From: JBKXSZ01 sp047017005
GTDB lineage: Bacteria > Bacillota > Clostridia > TANB77 > CAG-508
Assembly: GCA_047017005.1 (NCBI GenBank)
Contig: JBKXSZ010000008.1
Location: forward strand, 1 to 53,711
Length of the DNA stretch: 53,711 bases
Reading direction: 5' to 3'
Part shown: positions 33,946 to 43,214 of the stretch, piece after piece
How positions within the stretch are numbered: position 1 is the stretch's first letter
Layout: every line of letters begins with the position of its first letter
Position numbers and translations under genes: made by a program
Notes under the pieces: model-generated
Told to the model about the DNA's origin: nothing
The model's input: only the letters and a program-made list of their open reading frames with translations
Databases searched by the model: none

Positions 33946-36900
33946 TTATTTTAATTTCATAGATAATAGCTTTGAGATACCATTTTCCTCCATGGTAATA
34001 CCATATACGGTATCTGCCGCTTCCATAGTTCCTTTACGGTGAGTAATAACTAAGAATTGCGTATTACTTGTAAAGTGTTTTAGATAATCTGCAAAGCGGA
34101 ATACATTAACATCATCTAATGCTGCTTCTATTTCATCTAACACACAGAAGGGTGCTGGATTAATTTTCAGAATAGCAAATAGTAAAGCAATTGCTGTTAG
34201 TGCTTTTTCTCCACCAGATAATAGCATCATGTTTTGTAGCTTTTTGCCAGTAGGTTGTACTTGAATATCAATTCCACACTCTAAGATATTTTCTTCATCT
34301 GTTAGGACAAGTTCTGCTTTTCCTCCTCCAAATAGTTCTTGGAACACTTCATTAAAGTTGCGATTAATAATCTGGAATTGGTCTTTAAATTGTTCCTTCA
34401 TAATAGTTGTCATTTCACTGATTACTTTCTTTAATTTCGTACTTGAATTTTCTAGGTCTAAACGTTGTTCACACATAAAATCATATCGCTGTTTACTTTG
34501 TTTGTATTCTTCAATCGCATCAATATTAATACTACCTAAATCTCTTATTTGTCCTCTTAGTAAATTTACTCTTTTTAGCGTACCACTAACATCTTTTGGT
34601 TTTTCATATTCTTGAGCATTGTTTGGTGTTATTTCATACTCTTCCCACATCTTATTGATAACAAGTTCTAAATCTTGCTCTACTTTTGCTTTTTTTACAT
34701 CAATCTTTACCACTTGTTCTTTTAACGATTCTATCGTTTTATATTGCTCACTAATTTCTTTTTCAATCGCATCTAACTTTTTATTTTGCTCCGTTCTTTC
34801 CTGTTTATATTCTTCTACTTTTGTACCACTATTTTTCACGTCTTCTTCAATTGTAATAATCTTCTCTTCTAAAAGGTTGATATTTTCTTCTAGCTTTGCT
34901 ACTTCTGTTTTAATAGCTTCTCTTTGCTTCTTCTTGTTTTTAATACTAATTTGACTTGTTTCCATATCCTTTTGTATTCTTTCTACCATTTCATTAATAG
35001 AAGTCTCACTCTCATCAAAAGAAGATACTGAAATTTTTAAATTCGTGATATCAAAATTCAAATCATCAATTACCTTTTGATTATCTTTATTCAAGTTTGC
35101 AAATTCTTCAATTACTTTATTTAAGGTTTCAATCTCTTCTGTTTTCTCCTGAATCTGTTTTTCAATTTTTTCTTTCTCTTGTCTATTTTCTTGTTTTTGT
35201 TTCTCTAATTGTTCTTGTTCTACTTTTAAACGGTCTCGTCTTGCTTCTAGTTTATTGATATTCTCTTCAATCGCTAACATTTTCTGTTTTTCTGTTGCAT
35301 ATTGAATATCAATTTCCTGAAGCTTGCTTTCGATACTGCTTGCCTCTTCTAAAACAGATTCCATATTTTCTTCATAGCTATCCTTTTCTTCTTGTTTTCC
35401 TTGTATTTTTTGTCTTAGCTTTTTAATTTCTTTTTCTAAGCTTTCAATCTCTCTACTTCTTCCTAATATGTTCACTGTTTTAGTTTGAACCGAACCACCG
35501 GTTATACTACCTGAAGGATTAATGGTATCTCCTTGTAAAGTTACAATACGGAACGAATATTGATTTTGTTTGGCAAGTGCAATTGCTGTATCCATATTAT
35601 CTACAACAACCGTTCTTCCTAATAGATTAAATAGGATTTGCTCATATTTTTTCTGGAATTTAACTAAATCTGCAGCAATACCAATAACACCATCAATTCC
35701 TTTTTGTTTTATTTTATCTAGTCTATTTCCTTTTACCGTAGCAATTGGTAAAAAAGAAGCTCTTCCTAATTTGTTCGTTCTTAAATGTTCTACTAAACGT
35801 TTAGCATCTTGTTCTGTTTCGGTTACAATATTTTGCAAGTTATATCCTAATGCCATTTCAATTGCCACTTCATAGTCTTTAGGAACTTCTATAATATTGG
35901 CTAAAACACCATGCATTCCTTTTCCCAATTCTTTTACCTTTTCGCAATCAACTAAAAGAGATTTAACACTTTTTACATATCCTTCTTTTTCTCTTTCTGT
36001 TTCTTTTAAGAAATGATAACGGGATTCCTTCATTCTAGTTTCATAAGAAAGTTTATCAATTTCATCTACATACTGTTTTAATTTCCTCTGTGCTATTTCT
36101 CTTTCTTTATTGCTATTTTCTAACGCTGCTTGATATTTATTTTTTTCTGTCTCAATTGCATAAAAGCCTTTTGCAATTTCTTCTTTTTCTAATCTTGTTT
36201 TATCTAAATCCGATATTGTAGAAGCTATCTCTGTTTTTATTTGCATCTGTCTTTTTTGCATATTTTCATAGTTAACATCTTTCGTTGTAAGACTTGCATT
36301 TAGCTCATATCTTTCGTCAATATCCTGTTCTACTTTCTTCTTTTTTGCTTCCATTTCTAACTCTTTAGCAGATAACTTTTCTGTTAATTTTGCTAGATTT
36401 CCTTCTTTTTCTGCTAACTCTTTTGCAAACTTTTCTTTATCTGCGAACAGATTTGTTTTCTTTTCTATTTTCTGTGTTTTTTCCGTTTCTAGTTCTTGTA
36501 TTTTGTTTTCTAATTCTTCTATCTCTGTTTCAAAACGTTTATCATTTTCTCTATTGTTTGAAATTCTTTCTTTTGCAACATGAATTTCAGAATATACCTG
36601 TTCTTTCATCTTTGAACTTTCAAATCCAATATTCTGCATGCTTTCAATGTTGGCTGTAATCTCATCTAATTTCTGTTTAATTTCTTCTTTTCTACTATTC
36701 TTTTCTTGTAACTGAATCTCTGCCGTTTCATAACTACTATTCATGCTTTCTGCATCGGTTACAATTCGCTTGATTTTTTCTTGATAGGTTTCAATTTGAT
36801 GTAAGAATAAACCAATTTCAATTGATTTAAGTTCTTCCCTTAAGTCTAAAAACTTTTTCGCTTTTTCTGATTGTATTTTCAAAGGTTCTAATCCAGATTC

Positions 36901-37494
36901 AATCTCTGCTAAGATATCATTAATACGAAGTAAATTTAATTTAGCATGTTCTAACTTTTTTTCTGACTCAGCTTTTCGAACACGATATTTTACAATACCT
37001 GCCGCTTCTTCAAAAATGTGTCTTCTATCTTCAGATTTATTACTTAAAATCTCATCAATCTTTCCCTGTCCAATAATCGAGTAACCATCTTTCCCAATTC
37101 CCGTATCCATGAATAACTCTAAAATATCTTTTAATCTACATGGTACTTTATTGATAAAATATCCTGTCTCTCCACTACGATAAATTCTTCTTGTAACTGT
37201 TACCTCCGTATATTCAATCGGTAGTTTATTATCTGTATTATCAATAACAATAGAAACCTCAGCAAATCCTAATGATTTTCTACTCTGCGTTCCTGCAAAT
37301 ATGATATCCTCCGATTTAGAACCTCTTAGGGATTTCATACTTTGCTCTCCTAATACCCAACGAATCGCATCCGAAATATTACTCTTTCCAGAACCATTTG
37401 GCCCAATAACAGCTGTAATTCCCGGCATAAATTCTAATACTGTTTTATCTGCAAAGGATTTAAATCCTTGTAATTCTAGTCTTTTCAAATACAT
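33946..37494 (-). CDS. smc: Chromosome segregation ATPase SMC
   Basis: 1182 residues, the usual length. Walker A GPNGSGKS near 32-39, two long coiled coils (about 170-490 and 670-1010), a hinge near 505-660 and the C-terminal head with the signature LLSGGEKALTA and Walker B CVLDEIEAALDD. Forms the condensin ring with ScpA and ScpB, folding and segregating the chromosome from origin-proximal loading sites. Often preceded by rnc; here the upstream neighbour is instead a divergent small gene. Confidence 0.98.
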   Translation of the reverse strand: MYLKRLELQGFKSFADKTVLEFMPGITAVIGPNGSGKSNISDAIRWVLGEQSMKSLRGSKSEDIIFAGTQSRKSLGFAEVSIVIDNTDNKLPIEYTEVTVTRRIYRSGETGYFINKVPCRLKDILELFMDTGIGKDGYSIIGQGKIDEILSNKSEDRRHIFEEAAGIVKYRVRKAESEKKLEHAKLNLLRINDILAEIESGLEPLKIQSEKAKKFLDLREELKSIEIGLFLHQIETYQEKIKRIVTDAESMNSSYETAEIQLQEKNSRKEEIKQKLDEITANIESMQNIGFESSKMKEQVYSEIHVAKERISNNRENDKRFETEIEELENKIQELETEKTQKIEKKTNLFADKEKFAKELAEKEGNLAKLTEKLSAKELEMEAKKKKVEQDIDERYELNASLTTKDVNYENMQKRQMQIKTEIASTISDLDKTRLEKEEIAKGFYAIETEKNKYQAALENSNKEREIAQRKLKQYVDEIDKLSYETRMKESRYHFLKETEREKEGYVKSVKSLLVDCEKVKELGKGMHGVLANIIEVPKDYEVAIEMALGYNLQNIVTETEQDAKRLVEHLRTNKLGRASFLPIATVKGNRLDKIKQKGIDGVIGIAADLVKFQKKYEQILFNLLGRTVVVDNMDTAIALAKQNQYSFRIVTLQGDTINPSGSITGGSVQTKTVNILGRSREIESLEKEIKKLRQKIQGKQEEKDSYEENMESVLEEASSIESKLQEIDIQYATEKQKMLAIEENINKLEARRDRLKVEQEQLEKQKQENRQEKEKIEKQIQEKTEEIETLNKVIEEFANLNKDNQKVIDDLNFDITNLKISVSSFDESETSINEMVERIQKDMETSQISIKNKKKQREAIKTEVAKLEENINLLEEKIITIEEDVKNSGTKVEEYKQERTEQNKKLDAIEKEISEQYKTIESLKEQVVKIDVKKAKVEQDLELVINKMWEEYEITPNNAQEYEKPKDVSGTLKRVNLLRGQIRDLGSINIDAIEEYKQSKQRYDFMCEQRLDLENSSTKLKKVISEMTTIMKEQFKDQFQIINRNFNEVFQELFGGGKAELVLTDEENILECGIDIQVQPTGKKLQNMMLLSGGEKALTAIALLFAILKINPAPFCVLDEIEAALDDVNVFRFADYLKHFTSNTQFLVITHRKGTMEAADTVYGITMEENGISKLLSMKLK

Positions 37495-37599
37495 GTTAAA
37501 CCACCTTTACTTTTCTTCATACTGTATTATCATATCCTAAAACATGCCATAAATCAACAAGAAAGGCAAAAAATATTTTTCTAAATCGACAAATTTCAT

Positions 37600-37629
37600 T
37601 TTACAAACATAGCCTCTCTATGTTATACT
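37600..37629 (+). promoter_or_regulatory. Promoter with a palindrome filling its spacer
   Basis: TTTACA (37600-37605), 18-base spacer and TATACT (37624-37629). The spacer is taken up by the inverted repeat AACATAG-CCTCT-CTATGTT (37606-37624). An operator there would block RNA polymerase directly. Drives the gene at 37674. Confidence 0.6.
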
Positions 37630-37673
37630 AATTTTTCCCTTGGATTACGAAAAGGATAGAAAGGAGTGAAAAG

Positions 37674-38003
37674 ATGGCAAGAAGGAATCGGCTACTTCAA
37701 GCTTTAGATGAAAATTTTGAAGTCATTAATTCGGAAAAAGATATTAAGGAAGATAAGGTTTATTTCGTAAAACTAACTTCTATTCTTTATACCAACAAAA
37801 AGACTATTGCCTTATATGGGCTTGCGTCTTTTGAGTCTCATATTGGAAGTCTACTTCCAAAGACAAATGTTCGAAACTTTCAAACATTTGAAGATTGGTT
37901 TAAAGAAATTAAACTCTTTGTTCCAGAAGGCAATAAAATCCGAATTACCAAGGATGCAAAAGCGTTTCTTCTGTCCTATTTCAGCCCAGAAAAAGATTCC
38001 TAG
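37674..38003 (+). CDS. Small cytoplasmic protein of unknown function
   Basis: 109 residues, basic N-terminus (MARRNRLLQALDENFEV) and no membrane segment; contains LTSILYTNKKTIALYGLASFESHIGSLLP. AAGGAG site 6 bases before the ATG. Single-gene unit with its own promoter and a terminator that overlaps the stop codon. The tight palindrome in the promoter suggests a dedicated repressor, possibly the protein itself, but it lacks an obvious DNA-binding helix. Not recognised. Confidence 0.75.
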   Translation: MARRNRLLQALDENFEVINSEKDIKEDKVYFVKLTSILYTNKKTIALYGLASFESHIGSLLPKTNVRNFQTFEDWFKEIKLFVPEGNKIRITKDAKAFLLSYFSPEKDS

Positions 38004-38019
38004 ATTTAGGAATCTTTTT
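37990..38019 (+). terminator. Rho-independent terminator
   Basis: AAAAAGATTCCTA and TAGGAATCTTTTT pair around a short loop; overlaps the stop codon of the 37674 gene. Confidence 0.85.
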
Positions 38020-38071
38020 CTTTATTGCTATATTACTTATTTCTTATCTTCTTTCTTCTTTTTGCTATTTA

Positions 38072-38656
38072 CTATGTATTTCCTACTACCTCCTCTATTT
38101 GTTTTTTTATTTCAGGATTATCTCTAAAATAGTAAGATTGCTCTTTTAAAAAGTTTAATAAAATATTCTTATCCTCTTGGGTTAAGTCCTTCGTTTTGGC
38201 TGTATTGATAAAAAGCTTAATAAACTCTATGGTGTCTGGCAACTTATATAGCTCTTCTGCAGACATCTTACCACTATTTTCTTGCATTTTAGCAGATAGC
38301 CTAGCAAATTCTTCTGGGTAAGCAGAACTTACAATTCTTTGTAAGTTTTCGGTACTGCTATCGTCTATTGGAACTATATCACTTGAATTTGTATTATATG
38401 TTTTTCCCTTTGATTCTTCTCTTTCTTTTTTTGCTTGTTCACTATTTACATATTCTTCTTTTTCTTTTAATAATGTATTTCTATACTCTTCCTCTTCTTG
38501 CTTTGTTCTTGGCTTTTCTACTTCTATTCCATCTAGAAGATTATTTTCCATGCTTCTTTTCTTATCTGCATTTATCTTTGCTATATATATCATCGTAAAG
38601 ATTATGATAACAAATATGAAAATGCAAATTAAAATCCATACTTTCTTCTTTTTCAT
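38072..38656 (-). CDS. Membrane-anchored hydrophilic protein, unknown
   Basis: 194 residues. An N-terminal signal-anchor (MKKKKVWILICIFIFVIIIFT...) is followed by a strongly charged, Glu/Lys-rich stretch that looks helical and partly disordered, and a C-terminal region with NLQRIVSSAYPEEFARLSAKM. The body should lie outside the membrane. AGGAGG site. Stands alone between converging and diverging plus-strand genes. No domain recognised. Confidence 0.75.
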   Translation of the reverse strand: MKKKKVWILICIFIFVIIIFTMIYIAKINADKKRSMENNLLDGIEVEKPRTKQEEEEYRNTLLKEKEEYVNSEQAKKEREESKGKTYNTNSSDIVPIDDSSTENLQRIVSSAYPEEFARLSAKMQENSGKMSAEELYKLPDTIEFIKLFINTAKTKDLTQEDKNILLNFLKEQSYYFRDNPEIKKQIEEVVGNT

Positions 38657-38754
38657 CTCACTCCTCCTTTTCCCTTTTATTAATTAAAATAAGTATAACA
38701 TAATCTGTATATTTTTACATATATATCCATATTTTTCTTTTTCCTGACAATTTA

Positions 38755-38783
38755 TTGCAAGTTTTTTCTAGTCATGATATGAT
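38755..38783 (+). promoter_or_regulatory. Sigma-A-like promoter of the HD-GYP gene
   Basis: TTGCAA (38755-38760), 17-base spacer and TATGAT (38778-38783), 39 bases before the ATG. Confidence 0.65.
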
Positions 38784-38821
38784 AAATATAGATGAATCAA
38801 AAGAAAAGTTAGGAGAAAAAA

Positions 38822-39769
38822 ATGTCAGATAAAGGAATTGATTTTTATAGTAAAACAAGTTTAAAATCATATAATCTAGATGAAGCCATGCGATACCAAT
38901 TAAATATTTTGGATAAGCTAGATGTCTATACAAGAAAACACTGTGAAAACGTAGCTAATGTTACTTGTCGTTTATGCGAATATCTACATTGCCGTAAAGA
39001 CTTTACTATCTATGCTACGATTTGTGCTTATTTACATGATATTGGTAAAATGTTTATACCTCAAGAAATTTTACAGAAGCCAGCTAGATTAACAGAAGAA
39101 GAATATGAGATTATGAAAACACATACTACTATCGGTTATAAAATGTGTATGGATGACCCCAAACTTAGACCATATGCAAATGGTCCTAAATATCATCATG
39201 AAGCTTTGGATGGAAGTGGTTATCCAGAAGGATTAAAAGCAAATGAAATCCCTTATGAAGCACAAATTATTCGTGTAGCAGATGAATATGATGCTATCGT
39301 TAGTAAAAGACAATATAAATCTCACATTGGAATTTCTGATACTTTAAAAATATTAATTCAAAATTCTCATCCGTCTATAGGTCCTAGTCAGGCAGAAGCT
39401 CTAACACAAATGGCCGAGAATGTAAAATACGGGAAAATTAATCCCAAAATCGTTAAAGCTTTATTTAAAGTTGTTATTGATGATACAGAATATGAAATTA
39501 GTTGTATGGATGGCTATGTAAAATATTTATCCGAAGAAACTAAACGTTTGAAAATAATTCAGGAATATGATGAAAAAAGAAAAAATGCTACCAAAGAAAA
39601 GGAGCAAAACTTCTACCGAGAGGGAATGGAAATGCTCTTTGAGCAAGGTGAAACTATCGAAAATTATACTCAAATATTAGAGGAATACGAAAAAGCATAT
39701 GAAATTCGAAAAGCAAATGTAGAAAAACTATATGAAGAAATTAAGATTATAAAGAAGTTAAAAGTATAA
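38822..39769 (+). CDS. HD-GYP domain phosphohydrolase
   Basis: 315 residues. The HD-GYP signatures are complete: HDIGK at 72-76, His101 in KTHTTIG and the HHEALDGSGYP block near 125-135. These proteins hydrolyse cyclic-di-GMP (or related dinucleotides) to pGpG or GMP. There is no receiver or other sensory domain; the N-terminus is short and the last ~100 residues are a charged coiled coil (about 225-315). So it is probably a soluble enzyme regulated by partners or expression. Own promoter, own terminator. Confidence 0.92.
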   Translation: MSDKGIDFYSKTSLKSYNLDEAMRYQLNILDKLDVYTRKHCENVANVTCRLCEYLHCRKDFTIYATICAYLHDIGKMFIPQEILQKPARLTEEEYEIMKTHTTIGYKMCMDDPKLRPYANGPKYHHEALDGSGYPEGLKANEIPYEAQIIRVADEYDAIVSKRQYKSHIGISDTLKILIQNSHPSIGPSQAEALTQMAENVKYGKINPKIVKALFKVVIDDTEYEISCMDGYVKYLSEETKRLKIIQEYDEKRKNATKEKEQNFYREGMEMLFEQGETIENYTQILEEYEKAYEIRKANVEKLYEEIKIIKKLKV

Positions 39770-39798
39770 AAAAAGAAGGCGAACTCGCCTTCTTTTTT
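39769..39798. terminator. Bidirectional terminator
   Basis: AAAAAAGAAGGCGA and TCGCCTTCTTTTTT form a perfect 14-base-pair stem around AC, between the converging HD-GYP gene and the gene ending at 39797. Confidence 0.92.
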
Positions 39799-40777
39799 AT
39801 AGCCCAATTCTCACTTTTTGAATCAAGTGGTTTTCCTGTTCGCAAAGATAAATACATTTTTGCAACTCTTCCACTAATTCCTTTTGAGCATTTTCATCTA
39901 ATAATGAATATACTTTTAAAGCCTCGTCTGTTTTTTTGTTAACAACAGCCAAAATAACAGATGCTTTAGTTGGAAGATAAGAGATGTATGGATTAAAGTC
40001 TAATTCTTTGTTAATAGTCTTTAATACTTTCTGGCAAATCTGCTTTCTTTTCTGATTGTCCTTTTCTCTTTTCGAAAGGACACTTCTTCTTCGGTAACCC
40101 AATTCTGAATACATAATTGAGTTCTCAAACAGGGCAGTTACCAGTCTTTCCATTTCCTGAATTTCCGCCAAATCATCAATGGCATTCGGAAACGCCAATA
40201 GCTTCCACTGTAATTTAATTTGCTCCACTTCTTGGATTACTTCCATATCCTTGTCATTCCAATCGTAGTCATTTCGTTCTGCCTTTTCGATAATATCGTT
40301 TATTTTCTTTGCAATTCTTATTGCATTTTTTGCATGTTTACGAAACTTTCCTCTCTTTTCGGACGACAATTTCTGGAACTCATCCCAAATCGTGTTAGCA
40401 TTTAAATTACTTTCTAAAGAGTTCACTAAGAAAGCTGCGGTTGTTGCATTTTCCTCTACTTTAGAACCGTCATCAAGTCTTGGAATTTTTTCTAATATTT
40501 CCTCACCATATTTGATAATTCTAGTACAACCACGTTTTCCCTGCCGAACTGCTGTTAGCATATTTCCAGTCAATTCTGCATATGGAGTTTCATTCTCCAA
40601 TAGCTCTTGAAGGGCATTTTCAAACTGCATCCATTCATTTAATGCTTCAATTGCTTCCGAGAATGGACATATGGATAAACACAGTGTCTCGTTTTCAATC
40701 CGATAAGTGGCATATCCTTTCTCTCCTAAGTGATACGGATGTATTACTGTCTGCTGTCTAATTTCTCTTTTTGTCAT
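39797..40777 (-). CDS. Hypothetical 326-residue cytoplasmic protein
   Basis: A soluble, mostly helical, charged protein with no signal or membrane segment, starting MTKREIRQQTVIHPYHLGEKGYA. It has several Cys (LCLSICPF, RKQICQK, CIYLCEQ) but no recognisable zinc-binding pattern. G+C is somewhat higher than its neighbours. AGGAGG site 7 bases from the ATG. A perfect Spo0A-like box lies about 130 bases upstream on the coding strand, making it a candidate stationary-phase or sporulation gene. Not recognised. Confidence 0.75.
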   Translation of the reverse strand: MTKREIRQQTVIHPYHLGEKGYATYRIENETLCLSICPFSEAIEALNEWMQFENALQELLENETPYAELTGNMLTAVRQGKRGCTRIIKYGEEILEKIPRLDDGSKVEENATTAAFLVNSLESNLNANTIWDEFQKLSSEKRGKFRKHAKNAIRIAKKINDIIEKAERNDYDWNDKDMEVIQEVEQIKLQWKLLAFPNAIDDLAEIQEMERLVTALFENSIMYSELGYRRRSVLSKREKDNQKRKQICQKVLKTINKELDFNPYISYLPTKASVILAVVNKKTDEALKVYSLLDENAQKELVEELQKCIYLCEQENHLIQKVRIGL

Positions 40778-40902
40778 GTTATTACCTCCTATTCTTAGAC
40801 ACTTCTAGTGAGATATTACTCACTAATACAAGTTAATTATATCACATTTCTTTTGTTAAATCAAATTATGTTTACAAATTTTCCAGTATATTCCATCTTT
40901 CT

Positions 40903-40914
40903 ATTTCGACAAAT
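40903..40914 (-). promoter_or_regulatory. Spo0A-box-like site
   Basis: The minus strand reads AATTTGTCGAAAT, a full match to TTTGTCGAAA. It lies just past the mazF terminator and about 130 bases upstream of the gene starting at 40777. Confidence 0.5.
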
Positions 40915-40924
40915 TATTACATAC

Positions 40925-40949
40925 AAAAAGGATAGCTTCTGCTATCCTT
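40925..40949 (-). terminator. Terminator of mazF
   Basis: AAGGATAGC and GCTATCCTT pair around a 4-base loop and are followed on the minus strand by TTTTTG. Confidence 0.85.
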
Positions 40950-40951
40950 CT

Positions 40952-41302
40952 TTATTCATCTAATCCAAAACTTACTCCTAATGCACTATTTATCTTTTCC
41001 ATTACTTCATTATCTTCAATATGACCAATTTTTTCTCTTAGTCGACTCTTATCAATTGTTCTTATCTGTTCTGCCAAAACAATAGAATCGGCTTTTAATC
41101 CGCTCTCTTCTGAATTCACTTCTATATGTGTTGGAAGTTTTGATTTTGATTTCTGTGAAGTAATAGCTGCTGCAATTACAGTTGGGCTATATTTATTTCC
41201 CATATCATTTTGGATAATGAGTACCGGCCTAATGCCACCTTGCTCTGAGCCAACAACAGGACTTAGGTCAGCATAAAACATATCTCCTCTTTTTACTATC
41301 AT
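40952..41302 (-). CDS. ndoA: MazF/EndoA-type mRNA endoribonuclease
   Basis: 116 residues, close to the B. subtilis NdoA length, starting MIVKRGDMFYADLSPVVGSEQGGIRPVLIIQND with the conserved GSEQGG-RPV active-site loop and the later TSQKSK-LPTH strand. Cuts mRNA at short motifs as the toxin of a chromosomal toxin-antitoxin pair. The usual small antitoxin (NdoAI/MazE) is not directly upstream: the preceding 100 bases hold no gene, and the next gene is the GerS-like protein. So the antitoxin is elsewhere or the protein works alone. Followed by a strong terminator. Confidence 0.93.
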   Translation of the reverse strand: MIVKRGDMFYADLSPVVGSEQGGIRPVLIIQNDMGNKYSPTVIAAAITSQKSKSKLPTHIEVNSEESGLKADSIVLAEQIRTIDKSRLREKIGHIEDNEVMEKINSALGVSFGLDE

Positions 41303-41402
41303 TCATTAATCACTCCCATTAGTTTGTCTATATTAAGCTACTTTTTATATTTTAAATATTGGTTATATGATTTTTCGATAAGAATAATAGTAAAGCAAAG
41401 TA

Positions 41403-42146
41403 TTAAATATCGATATTTACAGGTTCTATACGAAAAGCAAAAACTTCTTCTTTGCTAGTACTATTTATTTTTATCTCATTATATTTTATGTAGACTAGCG
41501 TGTTTTTGTTCCCATCTTGTATTTCTAATTTACTTGGTTTTCCTGTATTTTTATCAATATGTAGTTTCTTATATACAGCATACTTATTTGTTGTTTCTTT
41601 TGTATTGGTTTGCATGATAATTTCATTGTTTTTTTCTTTATATTGTGAATTACTATTTGCTTTATAGTCTTCCACAAAAGAACTTAAAAATAGATTGTTT
41701 TCCGCTAAATATTGATAATTCTCAAAAACACTATTTAAATTTAGTCTCGTATTTTCTAATTTTAAAGTACTACCATCATAAGACATTTTTAAATCCTTAA
41801 TATTTTCTGGTTCTAGTACTTGTTGTTTTCCTATATTAGGAGCTACATATTGTTGTTTTAATAAATATTTAGTTTGATTCTTATTATTTTGCACTTCTAC
41901 TACTATTGTTGCTTCATATGAACTCATATTTAAAATATTCGCTGTCAAATCCTCTGCTGATTTGCTAATAGTAGTATTCCCAAAAATATTTCCTTTATTA
42001 GCTTTTCCTACAAAAAATAGAATAAGAAGAATGAACAAAACAATTACTACTACAATAATTACTGTTCTTTTGGAGAATGGCTTTTTTTCCTTTTTCTCCT
42101 TTTTTATATTTTGAATGGTTTGTTTTCGAATTTTTTTTGTATTCAT
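41403..42146 (-). CDS. LolA-fold, GerS-like membrane-anchored protein
   Basis: 247 residues: a basic Lys-rich N-terminus, a membrane helix (about 27-46) and an extracytoplasmic domain with the spread-out beta-strand pattern of LolA/GerS-type proteins (ANILNMSSYEATIVVEV, TKYLLKQQYVAPN, YDGSTLKLENTRLN, HIDKNTGKPSKLEI). GerS in Clostridioides difficile is needed for germination and its gene lies near alr and the ndoA region; here it sits directly upstream of the mazF/ndoA homologue. There is no lipobox, unlike GerS. The fold call is moderate and the germination role inferred. Confidence 0.6.
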   Translation of the reverse strand: MNTKKIRKQTIQNIKKEKKEKKPFSKRTVIIVVVIVLFILLILFFVGKANKGNIFGNTTISKSAEDLTANILNMSSYEATIVVEVQNNKNQTKYLLKQQYVAPNIGKQQVLEPENIKDLKMSYDGSTLKLENTRLNLNSVFENYQYLAENNLFLSSFVEDYKANSNSQYKEKNNEIIMQTNTKETTNKYAVYKKLHIDKNTGKPSKLEIQDGNKNTLVYIKYNEIKINSTSKEEVFAFRIEPVNIDI

Positions 42147-42172
42147 GGAATCACCTTTCTTTTTCTTTCTTC

Positions 42173-42204
42173 AAAAAAAGAATAGAGATATCTCTATTCT
42201 TTTT
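42173..42204. terminator. Terminator after dusB
   Basis: AAAAAGAATAGAGA and TCTCTATTCTTTTT form a perfect stem between dusB and the GerS-like gene, separating the two transcripts. Confidence 0.88.
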
Positions 42205-42226
42205 AATTTTCTATTCTATTTGTATG

Positions 42227-43201
42227 TTATATTCCTTTAAAGTATGCTAGAAGACAATCTATCATTTCTTGCTTTGTCTCTGTCTTATTAATAGCAACTC
42301 TTAATTTTGTTGCTTCTTTTAGATTTTTGCTATACCATGCAATATGTTTTCGCATTTCCTTAATAGCTACCTTTTCTCCTTTTTCTTCTATTTCCCCTTC
42401 TATATGTTTTAAAATAACTTGTAATTTTTCTTCGTTAGATATAGGTCCCATTGTTTTCCCTGTTTTTAAATACGAAATTACTTCTTTAAAAATCCATGGA
42501 TTTCCTAATGCTGCTCTTCCTATCATAATTCCATCTACACCAGTGTCTTTTATCATTTTCTTAGCAGATGGCCCATCGATGATATCTCCATTTCCGATAA
42601 CCGGTATAGAGACTGCCTCTTTTACCTGTTTGATGATATCCCAATCTGCTTTTCCAGAATAAAAGTCATCCCTTGTTCTTCCATGTATCGTAATTGCAGA
42701 AGCTCCTGCCCTTTCTATTTTCTTGGCTACTTCTACAGCTACTATATGACTTTCGTCCCAACCTTTTCGTATTTTTACCGTAACTGGTACAGTTGCATTT
42801 TCTACTACTGCTTTTACAATCTGTTCTGCCAATTCTAAGTTTAAAAGAAGTTTACTTCCATCTCCATTTTTTACTACTTTTGGTGCAGGACATCCCATAT
42901 TAATATCTATGATATCTGCAAATTTACTTACTTCTCCACTTGCATATTTCATAGCTTCTACGTCACTACCAAAGAGCTGAACAGAGATTGGTCTTTTTTC
43001 TCCTTGTATATTTAACAGTTTTTTTGTTTTTTCATCCTGGTAAAAAATTGCTTTGCTACTTGCCATTTCCGTTACTACTAGACCTGGTCCATATTCTTTT
43101 ACAATCTTTCGAAATGGCAGGTCTGTTATCCCTGCCATTGGTGCTAATATAACATTATTTTCTAATGTAACATTTCCTATTTTTAATGGTTTTAAATCCA
43201 T
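42227..43201 (-). CDS. dusB: tRNA-dihydrouridine synthase
   Basis: 324 residues, FMN-dependent TIM barrel that reduces specific uridines in tRNA D-loops. The catalytic Cys is in DINMGCPAPKVVKNGDGS (about 95-112); the FMN site is seen in APMAGITDLPFR, GRTRDDFYSG and VIGNGDI. A longer frame starts at 43249, but AGGTGGAG is placed correctly for the ATG at 43201 and gives the standard N-terminus. It follows rodA by 13 bases, so it is the last gene of the minD-minE-rodA-dusB run, closed by a terminator. Confidence 0.95.
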   Translation of the reverse strand: MDLKPLKIGNVTLENNVILAPMAGITDLPFRKIVKEYGPGLVVTEMASSKAIFYQDEKTKKLLNIQGEKRPISVQLFGSDVEAMKYASGEVSKFADIIDINMGCPAPKVVKNGDGSKLLLNLELAEQIVKAVVENATVPVTVKIRKGWDESHIVAVEVAKKIERAGASAITIHGRTRDDFYSGKADWDIIKQVKEAVSIPVIGNGDIIDGPSAKKMIKDTGVDGIMIGRAALGNPWIFKEVISYLKTGKTMGPISNEEKLQVILKHIEGEIEEKGEKVAIKEMRKHIAWYSKNLKEATKLRVAINKTETKQEMIDCLLAYFKGI

Positions 43202-43214
43202 ACATCTCCACCTT

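Noticed and set aside
37585..37594. ATTTGTCGAT upstream of smc as a Spo0A site
   Set aside because: It deviates from the TGTCGAA core at the last base, so it is not listed as a feature. It is mentioned only as a near-match.
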